Translations under genes and position numbers: made by a program
From: Hysterangium stoloniferum
Taxonomy: Eukaryota; Basidiomycota; Agaricomycetes; Hysterangiales; Hysterangiaceae
Assembly: GCA_015178975.1 (NCBI GenBank)
Contig: WHVD01000036.1
Location: forward strand, 372,001 to 436,000
DNA length: 64,000 bases
Direction: 5' to 3'
The notes under the pieces: model-generated
Database searches by the model: none
Told to the model about the DNA's origin: nothing
The model's input: the letters and a program-made list of their open reading frames with translations, nothing else
In this document: in pieces, positions 54,087 to 64,000 of the stretch
Layout of the letters: the number at the start of each line of letters is the position of its first letter
Position numbering within the stretch: position 1 is the first letter of the stretch

Positions 54087-55479
54087 AATGTGAGATGTAT
54101 CTCAAGTTTGAAGTGAAGGAAAAATAATATAAAATATAGAAAAAATAAAGAATCAAAATAATACTCAGTTCCCTTATGGAGTATTGCACTGTTCACAGTC
54201 AATCCTTCACACTCGGGGGTGATTCTTGATAGTGTTAAGGTAGACACAGATTGCATGAAATAAGAGTACTCACATAGTGGTGGTTCTTGATCCATAATCC
54301 AACTGCTTTATTATTACTCACACACGAGGAAAGATTGCACTGTTTCCTCCTTCGTTTGTTTTCTTTCTAATAAAAGGTTCACACGATTCATTTGTAAAGA
54401 TATATGATTAAACTCAAAGCGGGCAACAGATGATAGGTTACAGGTTGTGTGTTTACATTCGTATTATCATTTATTGTAAGATTTAATAGATTTTGCGGAG
54501 CCAAATCGGGGGAAGACCACATCCATGTATCGAAGGCACCAATACGTTTCCAAGTATTTCCCTCATTGGAGAGACAGGGATTATGTTGGATGCGTGATCG
54601 CGATGCGATGATGGCATTTGGAATTGATATCTCAATTGGAGTGATTTGGAAAACGTTACCTAGCGGTTCGGTTGATCCTACCTCCGATCAGGCATGTCGC
54701 ATCGTCATGCTCAATTTAATTTATCTGGTTAATAACTTAATCAAGTCCGAAATGTTGAAATCGAATCCGCCATTTGAACAATCGCGGCACCTTGTGCACA
54801 CTATCCTGAGTATCTAATTAAAACAACGTTACTCCTGCCTAAAACAAAAGATGTATTTTTACGTCAATTATAAATGGAAATTTGATGAACGCGGAAGCTA
54901 AATTGACCATCAACCTTGTGAAGGTTTTTACCACATCTGCCATAATATAAGAAATACTCCTGACTAAAATCGTAGAATTGTAAGATATTCAGAGGTAGGT
55001 TTGAATTTTATGAAATGAATGCCTAAATGAATCTGCTGGATTGAATGATCTTGTCGCAGTTGTCCGGGAAAACGCCGTTCGGAACTTGCCGGAGCCGGTG
55101 CGCCATCGACCTTTGGTCTTCTCCGCAACCACCCTTGCCACCCAAGACTAATGTCTTCCTCCAGGGACGCATTTCCTCTCATAGTGCAAAGAGATGGAGG
55201 ACGTGTCACAGAGTATTACAAGCGTATAAACAGGCTAAGGTCAGTCCAAATTTAGTCCCATATCGGACCTACACATCTGACAATATTCGCGCTGAAAAAT
55301 ATTAAACAAAAAACGGATCTCGTATTCACAATGCATTCGGATGCTACAGAGCTGACTGCATGATTGGTTTGATCACTGTTCCCCAGAGTTCACAAGCGGC
55401 CGGCGACTGTTCCTCAGTATACCGTATCCACGTCACCGATATCCAGTGATCATCGAGTAATCAAGCGTCAGAGCCACCC
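54087..55479. other. Weak ORFs, no gene recognised
   Basis: A 122-codon plus-strand frame at 54449-54817 (core GEDHIHVSKAPIRFQVFPS, MAFGIDISIGVIWKTL) and overlapping frames at 54964-55305 on both strands have no known motif. They have the less AT-rich composition of host DNA and may be decayed gene pieces. Confidence 0.25.
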
Positions 55480-56480
55480 CGATTACCCGGACCGTCTCAC
55501 ACCCGCGGCGCCGGATGTGGGTGAAGATTCCTCAGGCGCAGGACACAAGGATAGGGTCAGGGGATGCATCCGTGGAGCAGTAGTGAAAGGTCTTTGCGTT
55601 TTTAAGACTGCGTCATTCGTTAGACGGCAGCTTTTACGAGTAGGCTCAGGGACACAGGGGGAAGTAGAAGGCTTTGACATGCAAGTGTGAGAGTTGTGCC
55701 AAGGTGTTTTTTTTGGTTAAAAGAAAAACCGAAACCAAAATCCAACTCTATGGCCACCTGAGCTGTTTCGTCAAACACTTCTGGGAACACTACACACTAG
55801 GGCGCAGAATGAAAAATTTCCCTGTTGAATAATCAGCAGGTATAGCTGCTGGAGGTGAGCGGTTTTTTCTTGGCTCTATCTGTCCCTCAGTACAGTGCAC
55901 TAAAGAACCTTATCCACCCTCCTGATCCTACCAGGCCGCAGGCATCCTCTCCTCCCTCTCGCCCCCAACTTCCTGGGGTGGTACATCCAGGCCCGCTGGC
56001 GCTTGTACCTCTCCATGGACTCCTCCTCACCCGAACTCACTTCCGACGTCTGAGTCTTCGGTGGCTAATGCCAGTGGCGATAATTCTCATCACACTGCCA
56101 ATGTCAATACTGTTGTCAACAATGTCTTCTTCTTCCCATTCGGGGGCATGCTAGAACAAGAGGTGCACGTTGTGCCCTAGCTCCACAGACTCTGGAGATC
56201 TGAGCACGAGTGCGTCCGTGGAACGAGTATGTGCTAACATTTCAGTCAGTAATTCATTTACCTGCTTGCAAGTCGGGGTCAATGCCCGCCACGGAACGAG
56301 TGAAGATGTATAACGTCAATATCCGTCTGCGAGGGGCAATCAGGGTCATTTCTAGGTCCGTCTCGTCCCAACAGCGCCTCGATCATCAAATACTATATCT
56401 CCTAACACCCTGCCCAATGGCTCTTTCCCTATGGCCAATTCGAACTGGACAGAGTGTCTATTCAACCTGGAGTCCGTAAA
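55480..56480 (+). pseudogene. Decayed C2H2 zinc-finger gene, copy 2
   Basis: Homologous along its length to 48.2-48.9 kb: GGAGCAGTAG, GACATGCAAGTGTGAGAG, TTGTGCCAAGGTG, the intron-like GTTAAAAGAAAAACC gap, GGCCACCTGAGCTG, CTTCTGGGAACACTACACAC and GGCCGCAGGCATCCTCTCC. Translation of the finger region is broken by stops and frame changes (for example VYGHLSCFVKHFWEHYT is still readable). The same extra base before the CESC-like codons as in copy 1 is present. More decayed than copy 1. Confidence 0.5.
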
Positions 56481-56561
56481 CAAGTGACATCCTAAGTCAC
56501 AGTTTGCGCGCGGCGTGTAACACAACCATATGGTCCTCGATTTAATCTTTACCCTAGGGGA

Positions 56562-57490
56562 ATGTTCATTGCTATGTTCTCTCACATGGCCAGGGAATGT
56601 CAAGCTGAAGTCTCTGCTTCACAAATGAACAAGGTGAGTGCCAGATCTCATCGGTTCATGAACAATGTGCCTGATTCCATTCTCAATGGTGGACGACGTT
56701 CAAGGCTAAGATTGCAGGCGTTGTCTCGTGGTTCCTATCGATTACTCAATGGTTGGTTCTTCGTCGGGAAACATATGTTACGTAGGGATGTCACGACCGT
56801 CACCTTACCAAACCAAAGTCATGTACACGCTTCGGTATCCGCGCAATTCGGACTACTAAATGACACCAAATAAGCCCCGCCATCAGAATCGATTGGCCGA
56901 CAACCTTAGACCATATACTCCCGTTGTCATACCTTGCCATGTCACACGCACGAGCGAGCGACGCTAGCATCACATTATGAGGGCCCCATGAGAAGATCTC
57001 CATCCATTTTCCACTCGCACCCCGTCAATGTCGCCGCATCCCTGTTGAGCGCATTCGCGGCCATCGTGGCTTGTGCAAAATCAAGCGCCCAATTCCACCA
57101 TCAGCGCAACAACCATCGCCTTCGCCTGTTGATGGATATTTATTTATCGACGACAACGTCACCCCCGTCGACGCTAAAGATACATCAACCGCCGATAACA
57201 AATATTATGTGCTTTGCACGGTCTGTCCATTTGAGTTATGACCTTGTCCGGCGCCTGTCGCCTACCATGCGAATTCCGATTTTTGTGAGCCAGACCCGGA
57301 AGCGTCGTCTTCTAATCAGAAGAAGTGTTGGCGTTCCGCCGCCTTGGTCCCATCGGATGAGGAACTTGTGTCTATGGCGACTGCCGATGAACCCTCAAAA
57401 ATCCAGATTTTTCATGCAAATATCTCCCGCGTTGTGTACGTTCTGCAAGGTGCAATGGGAGCTCTGCGTCTTTGGGAAAAAATGATCCAA
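56562..57490 (+). CDS. Possible host gene, unrecognised
   Basis: Two plus-strand frames look gene-like. 56562-56873 reads MFIAMFSHMARECQAEVSAS ... GRRSRLRLQALSRGSYRLLN. A second, from about 56980, reads VERIRGHRGLCKIKRPIPPS, VDGYLFIDDNVTPVDAKDTS, ADNKYYVLCTVCPFEL, a stop near 57235, then FCEPDPEASSSNQKKCWRSA, SDEELVSMATADEPSKIQIF and VVYVLQGAMGALRLWEKMIQ up to 57500. The acidic, balanced composition of the second suggests real coding sequence, perhaps with an intron or one stop. An overlapping frame at 56934-57485 is more basic and less likely. No domain recognised. Confidence 0.3.
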
Positions 57491-57500
57491 ATATGTTTGT

Positions 57501-58362
57501 AAAGGTGTAAACAGTATATTGTGGTCTTCGACTTGTGGCGTTGCTAAGTACTTACCTTTTAGGCATGCACACCCAACCGATTCGATCCTACTTGGTCCCC
57601 ACATACCCTTGTTATCATATTGATATGTTGTCACAGATGAGGAACATCTAGGCATCCTCGCATGTGTTTCTCCCCCTTGTTGGTCGTTACTCATGTCGTG
57701 GTTCGATCTTTTGTAAGTCTTCTTTTCTTGGATCTTTGTGAATTCCAAGCTAACTTGTCCGTACCCCCGGGTGATAGGTCGCTGTATTTGGTACACCGTC
57801 TGATCAATTCTGTATTTTGTAGTACATAAATCACTGGTTCATTGCTCTCACGACTCTCAGCGTATCGCTATATGTAATGAGGGACAAATATTGAGCCAGT
57901 ATAAAAATAGGAAGTCAACTTGAATTGTAACACGGTCACCCGTGACTTCTGAGTAGATAAAAAGATTTGTCTATATCTAAACACCTATTCATCGAATACC
58001 GGACTTTACGGTGTGTGCCTTACAGGAATCGTATAGATATGTACACACCTTGGGAGACTCTACCGCGGCTTCCCCTCTGGCAAGGAGAGGCATAAACCAA
58101 ATTAAATACTGTCAAATATCCGTTTTCAAAGGAAAGCTGTAATTAGATTATACAAATTAAAGGTACATATATTTAGTTCTCGAAATCCTTCATTTACAGA
58201 ATTCAGTCACCGCTCGCCATGGGTCATATCCATTATCTTAACTTCAATACCAACGTCTTAACAGGCAAGCAGCTATCAAGTGGCAATCACTAGACATTGA
58301 CAGTCAAACCCAGGGGTCAAAACACTATACAAGCCTTCATTACACTTAATCGGAGGGATTTA
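57501..58362. other. Intergenic, nothing recognised
   Basis: A 133-codon minus-strand frame at 57395-57796 overlaps the better plus-strand frame and is not supported. The rest shows no coding or repeat signal that I can name. Confidence 0.3.
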
Positions 58363-58985
58363 CTATTTCTCAGCGATCATGTCTCTATCAACGATGACTA
58401 CTAGGAAACCCCGCATGTTGACTCCAGTTGGCATGTTTGGTAAAAACGTTTTACCACACTCGCAAGGGCGGTACATGGATACATCACCGACATCCGGAGA
58501 AACAACCTAGCGTGCAGTTAATTATAAGTATAACTTCCTCGACACGTTCGGCGCACTGACAGGAAGGAACCGGACAATGAGATTAACATTTGCTAGCAGT
58601 CAGGGGTTAATACATGATGTTTACTAAGACACGCCACATGTTTTCCCGGGTTGGCACGTGTTACGGAGATATGCAGCACACGGGCAGGGAAGTGCACATT
58701 CGCAAGTGCTTTCCACAGTTACACCACCGACAGCGGGAGAAACAACCTAGCGGCCCGTCCCGTTAATTAGAAGTCTAATATTCCTTGTTACATACTGCGC
58801 ACTTACAAGAGGATCAGGGGACGAGACATTGGCATTATCCCCAACAGCGCTAGTGAATTTGGAACAATCATTTCCTGCGGAGCGGACGGGGACGCATTGA
58901 CGAAACTAACCTTTTCGTTTCATTGCAATCGCAAGTCAAACAATTGCACGACTTGGGGCTTGTAACAACTTGGACTGCTTGGGTC
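58363..58985 (-). CDS. Tandem Cys-rich exons of an unknown gene
   Basis: Three minus-strand exon-like blocks share a plan. Block A (about 58985-58911) reads VVTSPKSCNCLTCDCNETK and ends at a GTTAG donor. Block B (from 58746) follows a GCTAG acceptor and reads VVSPAVGGVTVESTCECALP then CPCAAYL. Block C (58506-58363), after an identical GCTAG acceptor, reads VVSPDVGDVSMYRPCECGKT then FLPNMPTGVNMRGFLVVIV and ends with TAG. The flanking DNA of B and C is also similar, so a ~240-bp unit was duplicated. Each block has a C-x-C core that could bind metal. The family is unknown to me. Frames at 59733-59449 and 59449-59255 on the same strand may be earlier exons. Confidence 0.35.
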
Positions 58986-59254
58986 ACCGTGCTATCAATT
59001 GTGGATTGGGCGTAACAACTCTGCAGAATATTCTGATCAATACAAGGCAGGTAAAAATATGGATGGCTTTACACTCATAGCAGCGTAATGAGGGGGAGGG
59101 AGAGGCAACGTTTATGAGGGAACAGGTTGGGTGATCAACGTCTGGAAGATAGTCTGCACGACTTTATACGTTACTGATGTCTACCGCAGTGCTTCTTGCG
59201 GGTGATGTCGGAAAGATCGTGTAGGGACTAAGGAAGTAGCCAGCGCCTTTGAAA

Positions 59255-59733
59255 TTAGTTGCGAAATGAGTGTGGTGGCAATAATCTTGTCAGATAGTAC
59301 AGTCCACATAAAGTATAGAACAAAGGGCATCTGACTGCCGAGCACATACCAATATAACGTATATAGACAGACCTGGCTAGATCCTGAGATTCGGGTCGAA
59401 CTCTCTCACGGAGAAGATTCCACAAACCAAGGTAGCTGGACAATGGCACTATTTAATCAAAGCGTAACCTAATCGGCCATCCAGCAATCTCGCGTACTGC
59501 ACCATGCTGGATGTCAGAAAAGGCAGTGGTCGTGACGTCGGAACTACCTCAATCTTGTTCAAAGTCGGATCGTATTGCCTCAAATTGATATTATCGCTGT
59601 TACGACATTCATAAACGAGAAAAAATTCCGTTATTTCGGATAGAATGTAAGATCTATAATTCAGCGCGACAATGTAACCATAATTCGCCGAAAAACCGAT
59701 ATTCACCGGGTCAAATACTAAACGGCGGACCAT
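59255..59733 (-). CDS. Unrecognised minus-strand coding pieces
   Basis: 59733-59449 (MVRRLVFDPVNIGFSANYGY ... LVYECRNSDNINLRQYDPTL ... VQYARLLDGRLGYALIK) has a balanced, globular-looking composition. 59449-59255 (MPLSSYLGLWNLLRERVRPE ...) overlaps its end by one base in another frame. They may be exons of one gene together with the Cys-rich blocks downstream. No domain recognised. Confidence 0.3.
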
Positions 59734-59959
59734 GTCCTATTTCTATTATGACTTGACTGACCCAATGGTTGATCCGCCAATACCTTTCATTCTCCCACAA
59801 CGTCTTTTGTAGACGTAGGGCAATCGGGGACCGCTAAGAGTTTCGAGGAGGTTGTACCGCCATAACTAAGGGATGTTTGCCCAAATTTTCAGCGAAAAAC
59901 TGCAAATAGAATACAGAAACGAAAATCGGCCATCAGTAATGCGTAATTTACAAATGGTG

Positions 59960-62900
59960 TCGGACGGTTCGTTCGGTATCAAATCGGCGTGCCAGCAACC
60001 GGACCGAAGAAGATGAGGAATGGATTACGGACCAATAAATATAGAGTCAAAAGTTCCTACGAAGGAGGAGCTAGAGATCAAAGAGGCCTGGGAGCTTCGA
60101 AAGAAGAGGGCCTACAGCGAAATAATGCTGCGCGTTGAAGACGAGCCCAGGGTGGCTATAATGGTGGATAGTAATCCAGTCAGGGCATGGGAAACTTTGA
60201 AGATGACTTATGGAATGTGATTGGCCAATAGTCGTGTGATGCTACTTTCTCAACTAGTTCGTATGCATTACGATGGGACAGGAATTATCAAATACAAATC
60301 TCAGATGGATTCTTTAAGGCTTAAACTATTGGAGGCTGGTCATGCCATCATGAATGCTGACTACCCCAGCCTATTCATGAGTATGCTGCACGAGGATTTC
60401 GATATAATGTCAACGACAATCGATTATGACATTGATACTGTTGAAGAAGTAGTCAATAAACTGCATCAAGGTGAGATTCAAAAAGAAATACGTCCAGGCT
60501 ATGGTGAAGGTTCCACATTTCGTGCCCAGAGGGGTATTGAAGGTTCCACATTTCGTCCTCAGAGGGGTATCAGTATGCAAAGAGGAGCGTATCGAAATAG
60601 GGGTCATGGTCGTGCTGCCATTCCATGAGGAACACAGATCAGGAGGAGTAATCCACAATCTGGTTGTTTCAAATGCAGGGATTTGTCGCATTGGGCAAGT
60701 GATTGTCCTAAGAGAAAGCAGAGATATACTCAGCAATCTGAAAATTGGAAGAATCAAAATAGAAGTAACGACTCATCTGGAAATACACCATCTCCCTCAG
60801 TCACAAGTAGGGGAATGTTTACCACCATCGAATCCACATTCTTCCTGAGCAAGGAGAGTGTGCCAGATAAATACTTCCTGGATTCTGCAGCATCAGGACA
60901 TTATGTGCCGAGTATGTGTGACTTACACGATTTTATGGCATATACAAATCCAAAGAAAATCCAAACAGCAAATGACACTTATATTCATGCCAGAGGTATT
61001 GGAACATTGCATTTCAAGGTTATGAAACACGGACCAGAGTTTATAGGCGAAATTCCCAATGTCGAATGGACTCCAGAAGTTAAGGTGTGACTCCTTAATC
61101 CCATGCAGTTTTTCAAGGATGGATATCACCTTATGTTGAGCAAAACTGGTTCTACATACAATTGTCAATTAGTCAGGCCACACACTCATTGAGGCCAAAT
61201 GAGAGGGGTAATGTACAGTATACCCTTTCCAGCTGGATACAATCCCCGTGTCACCACCAGTATGCGAATATACGAATTTATCAGACAATGAATTACAAAA
61301 TAGGCTGGAAGATGTACCAATGATATTTTCCACAAGTTTGACATGGGATACATATTATGTGACGGCATCAGTGTTTGGGGCATTTGGGTATGAATGCTAT
61401 TAGGAATGTTGTGTGACATTTTCCAACTGGGATGGAAATCGAAGAAATTGAAGGTTTCGAAGCTGACTGCATTGCATGTATTGAGGGTAAACAGCACAGA
61501 AACCCATTCAAAACTGGATGTACCAGAGCGACAAAGTTGGGAGAATTACTCCATATGGATCTTGCTGGACCTATGGAAACGATAAGTTTCAACAAAAAGC
61601 ATGTTATTATTGTTATTGATGACTTCTCCTGTGCTGTATGGGTTGAAATATTAGCAAGCAAGCTCGAAGCAGTGTGCAAAATAAAGGAATATATAACTCA
61701 ACTGGAGATGTTATTCAATATGAGGGTCCAGGGAGTTATGATGGATAATGGAACTGAGCTAATAAATTTGGAATTTAGAAGCTATCTGTTATTGAAAGGT
61801 ATAGCTTTATTTACTTCAGTGCCATATATGCCACAGCAAAATGGTGTTGCAGAAAGAGGTATATGCACCATTACAGAAAGGGCAAGAACAATGTTATATG
61901 TGACGAAAATAGTGGAAGGTGCACAAAACTTACTATATGCATCAAAACTCCCCAAATTCTTGTGGTTGATCCCAGTAAAAACAATGCCATATTTGAGGAA
62001 TTGGAGTCCATTGCATGCAAACAATGGACATATGCCTCTTGGACGAATAACTGGAGAAAAGCTGGATTTATCACATTTGCAGATATTTGGAAGTCCAGTT
62101 AGCATGGCAGTTCCTAAGCAAAGATGTCAGAAGTGGGAACTCATGTTCAAAGATGGGTTATATGGTTGGGTATGAACTGTATTCATCTGGATACTTAGTG
62201 TAGTTCCCTGGAATGAGAAGGATTGAAAAAGTACAAGATGCAATATTCCATGAAGATGCGATGAATTTGCCATCACCAGTGCCTTATGGAGACAAAGGTC
62301 AGTTTAGGGATATAAATAGTGTACCTCCTATCCATTCCGAGAGTGAGCCTCAACCTAGACTCACGATCCATATCCCACCTCATCCTCAATCTATTGAAGA
62401 AAAAGAGGAGACTACAATGAGGGAAGAGTCTCAATTAGTGTCAAATGTACCTGACTATCCTTGTGGAATAACAAGATCTGGTAAAGTATGAGAAGGAATT
62501 CGAAGTTCATTGTCAGTCAAAGAAAAAGAATTAGAAGGTTCTAATGTACCAGTTGTTTTCTTGACTTTGGGCAATCCAATGACAGAGGAGGCATTGAATA
62601 TGCCGGGAGATGAAGAATGAGCTTGGGAAGAAGTGAGACAGGTGGAGTGGAAGAATATGGTAGAACATAACATATTCAGTGCACCTGAAGAACTGCTGCC
62701 AGGAACACATGTTTTAAAAACTGGAACGGTGTGTCGTGGATTGTACAAGAGTGATGAACTAATAAAAAGGAAAGTACAAATTGTCGTAAAAGGATTTAGT
62801 CAAATTCCTGGATTACATTTTAATGAAATGTACGCACCAGTCATGGTGGGAAACATTCTGAATTTTACTGGTGCTGGGAGCAATAACAAATGCAGCTATA

Positions 62901-64000
62901 CGTCAGTTTGATGTCAAATCGGTGTACTTACATGGGACGATGAAAGAAAAGGTTTGGGTTCAACAACTGGAGGGGTTTGAAGAACCCGGAAAGGAGAATT
63001 TAGCATTACTGTTATTGAAGGCTCTATATGGAACAAAACAGGGAGGCAATGAGTGGAGAAAAATGCTATATGATTTTATAGTTAAAGAACTCACCTGGTT
63101 CTGTTCTGATTTTGACAGTGCTACATTCTTCAAAATATGGGATGATGGAAGCTGGGCCATAGTTGGGTGGATGACCAACTGCCATAGGTGATGAAAAATG
63201 GCTTCTAGACCTCAAAAAGGCATTCCGTGAATGATTTGGAATTTCAAGCGAAGGCAAGGCCCAGTGGATGTTGGGAACGAGTATCTGTTGAGATGCTGAA
63301 TCAAAATCAGCATTCATATCACAGAAGGAATATATCGAAAATATAGTGAAGAAGTTCAATGTAAAAAATTCCAAACCAATCCAAACTCCCATATCACTTG
63401 GAATCAATTTTGCCTCTATTATTCACCCAGATACTACAGAAGAACAAAATGAAATTGCAGAATTGCCTTATTGCAAACTCATTGGAAGTTTGATGTTTGC
63501 AGCTAGAGTATCGCGTCCAGATATTGCATATTCTGTTAACAAATTATCTCAATATTCATCAAATCCTGCGAGAATGCATTGGAACTTGGCTAAACGTATC
63601 CTGCAATATTTATACACAACTTTTTGAGCTTCAATTGGGAGGACAAGCTCTTTGTCTGCATGGATATTCAGATGCCGATTTCGCAGGAGATCAAGAGGAT
63701 AGATGTTCAACAGGAGGATATGTGATCTTTTTAGGTTCGGGAGTGGTATCTTGGTCTTCGAGGAAGCAATCAACAGTCACCCTTTCATCCACAGAAGCGG
63801 AATATATTGCACTTTCGGAAGCGACTCACAAAATTATGTGGACATGTCATTTCCTCGAACAACTCAATATAATATATGAACAACCAATTTTTGAAGACAA
63901 TCAAGGTACAATTGCATTCTCTCAAAACCAACGTGCTCTGTGAAGGATGAAACATATTGAAGTAAAATATCATTTCATTCATCATTTGATTGAAAACAGC
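59960..64000 (+). mobile_element. Ty1/Copia retrotransposon fossil, runs off the right edge
   Basis: Plus-strand parts in the canonical Copia order: gag with the AWETLKMTYG region (about 60.0-60.6 kb), zinc knuckle (near 60.68 kb), protease with the FLDSAASGHYVP active site (60.88 kb), integrase (about 61.4-62.2 kb; HMDLAGPM, VIDDFSCAVWVE, PYMPQQNGVAERG), reverse transcriptase (62.6-63.3 kb) and RNase H (63.4-63.95 kb; STGGYVIFLGSG, TLSSTEAEYIALSE). The order and spacing are nearly full length, but the element is broken in roughly ten places. No LTR is visible on the left, and the right end lies outside the window. Moderately old. Confidence 0.85.

Noticed and set aside
57395-57796. 133-codon minus-strand ORF
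   Set aside because: Overlaps a better plus-strand frame, has no motif and an unremarkable composition.
1-64000. CRISPR arrays, bacterial operons, rRNA genes or a biosynthetic gene cluster
   Set aside because: No direct-repeat/spacer pattern, rRNA text or co-directed pathway genes; spliced genes and fungal transposons show a eukaryotic nuclear window.

Overview
The window looks like a transposon-rich stretch of an Agaricomycete (mushroom-forming basidiomycete) genome. Host genes have short introns of about 45-60 nt with GT..AG ends and CTNAY-like branch sites. The recognisable host families are typical of these fungi: a C2-NACHT-WD40 NLR-like gene, PDP-like PP2C phosphatases, a DUF6533-type membrane protein and an APH/choline-kinase-fold protein. 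All identifications come from reading the sequence and from memory of the families; no search was run.

Layout: 0-0.64 kb, 3' end of a C2H2 zinc-finger gene. 1.1-6.7 kb, decayed Helitron pieces on both strands with LTR-like insertions. 6.8-14.7 kb, two PP2C paralogs in opposite orientation (minus-strand copy apparently intact, plus-strand copy decaying); between them lie a 657-bp palindromic element with a 6-bp target duplication, a small two-exon gene, a Copia fossil fragment and weak ORFs. 15.2-18.2 kb, a Copia fossil, a Tc1 end fragment, an LTR and a possible gag-like ORF. 18.4-20.0 kb, a nearly intact Tc1/mariner element. 20.4-24.7 kb, the NLR-like gene, in which about 526 bp between NACHT and the C-terminal half lies on the opposite strand. 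26.4-27.6 kb, a DUF6533-type gene; 27.9-28.6 kb, a fragment of an unknown gene. 28.6-33.5 kb, a tRNA-derived SINE and a stack of solo LTRs nested in each other, each step dated by its target-site duplication. 33.6-42.8 kb, a large Helitron (minus strand) interrupted by a fold-back Tc1 element. 43.9-44.0 kb, a second SINE whose last 15 nt are repeated five times. 45.2-46.7 kb, an APH-like gene. 47.7-49.2 and 55.5-56.5 kb, two decayed copies of one C2H2 gene. 49.9-54.1 kb, another Helitron end and two more Tc1 elements. 56.5-59.7 kb, weakly supported host coding pieces, including tandem Cys-rich exons. 60.0-64.0 kb, a Copia fossil running off the right edge.

The host genes do not form an operon-like or pathway cluster. 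The strongest signals are structural: a local inversion inside an NLR gene, a fold-back Tc1 dimer, Tc1 families whose long terminal repeats each carry the end motif in inverted pairs, a SINE with an expanded 3' end, and a nesting order that can be read directly from target duplications.
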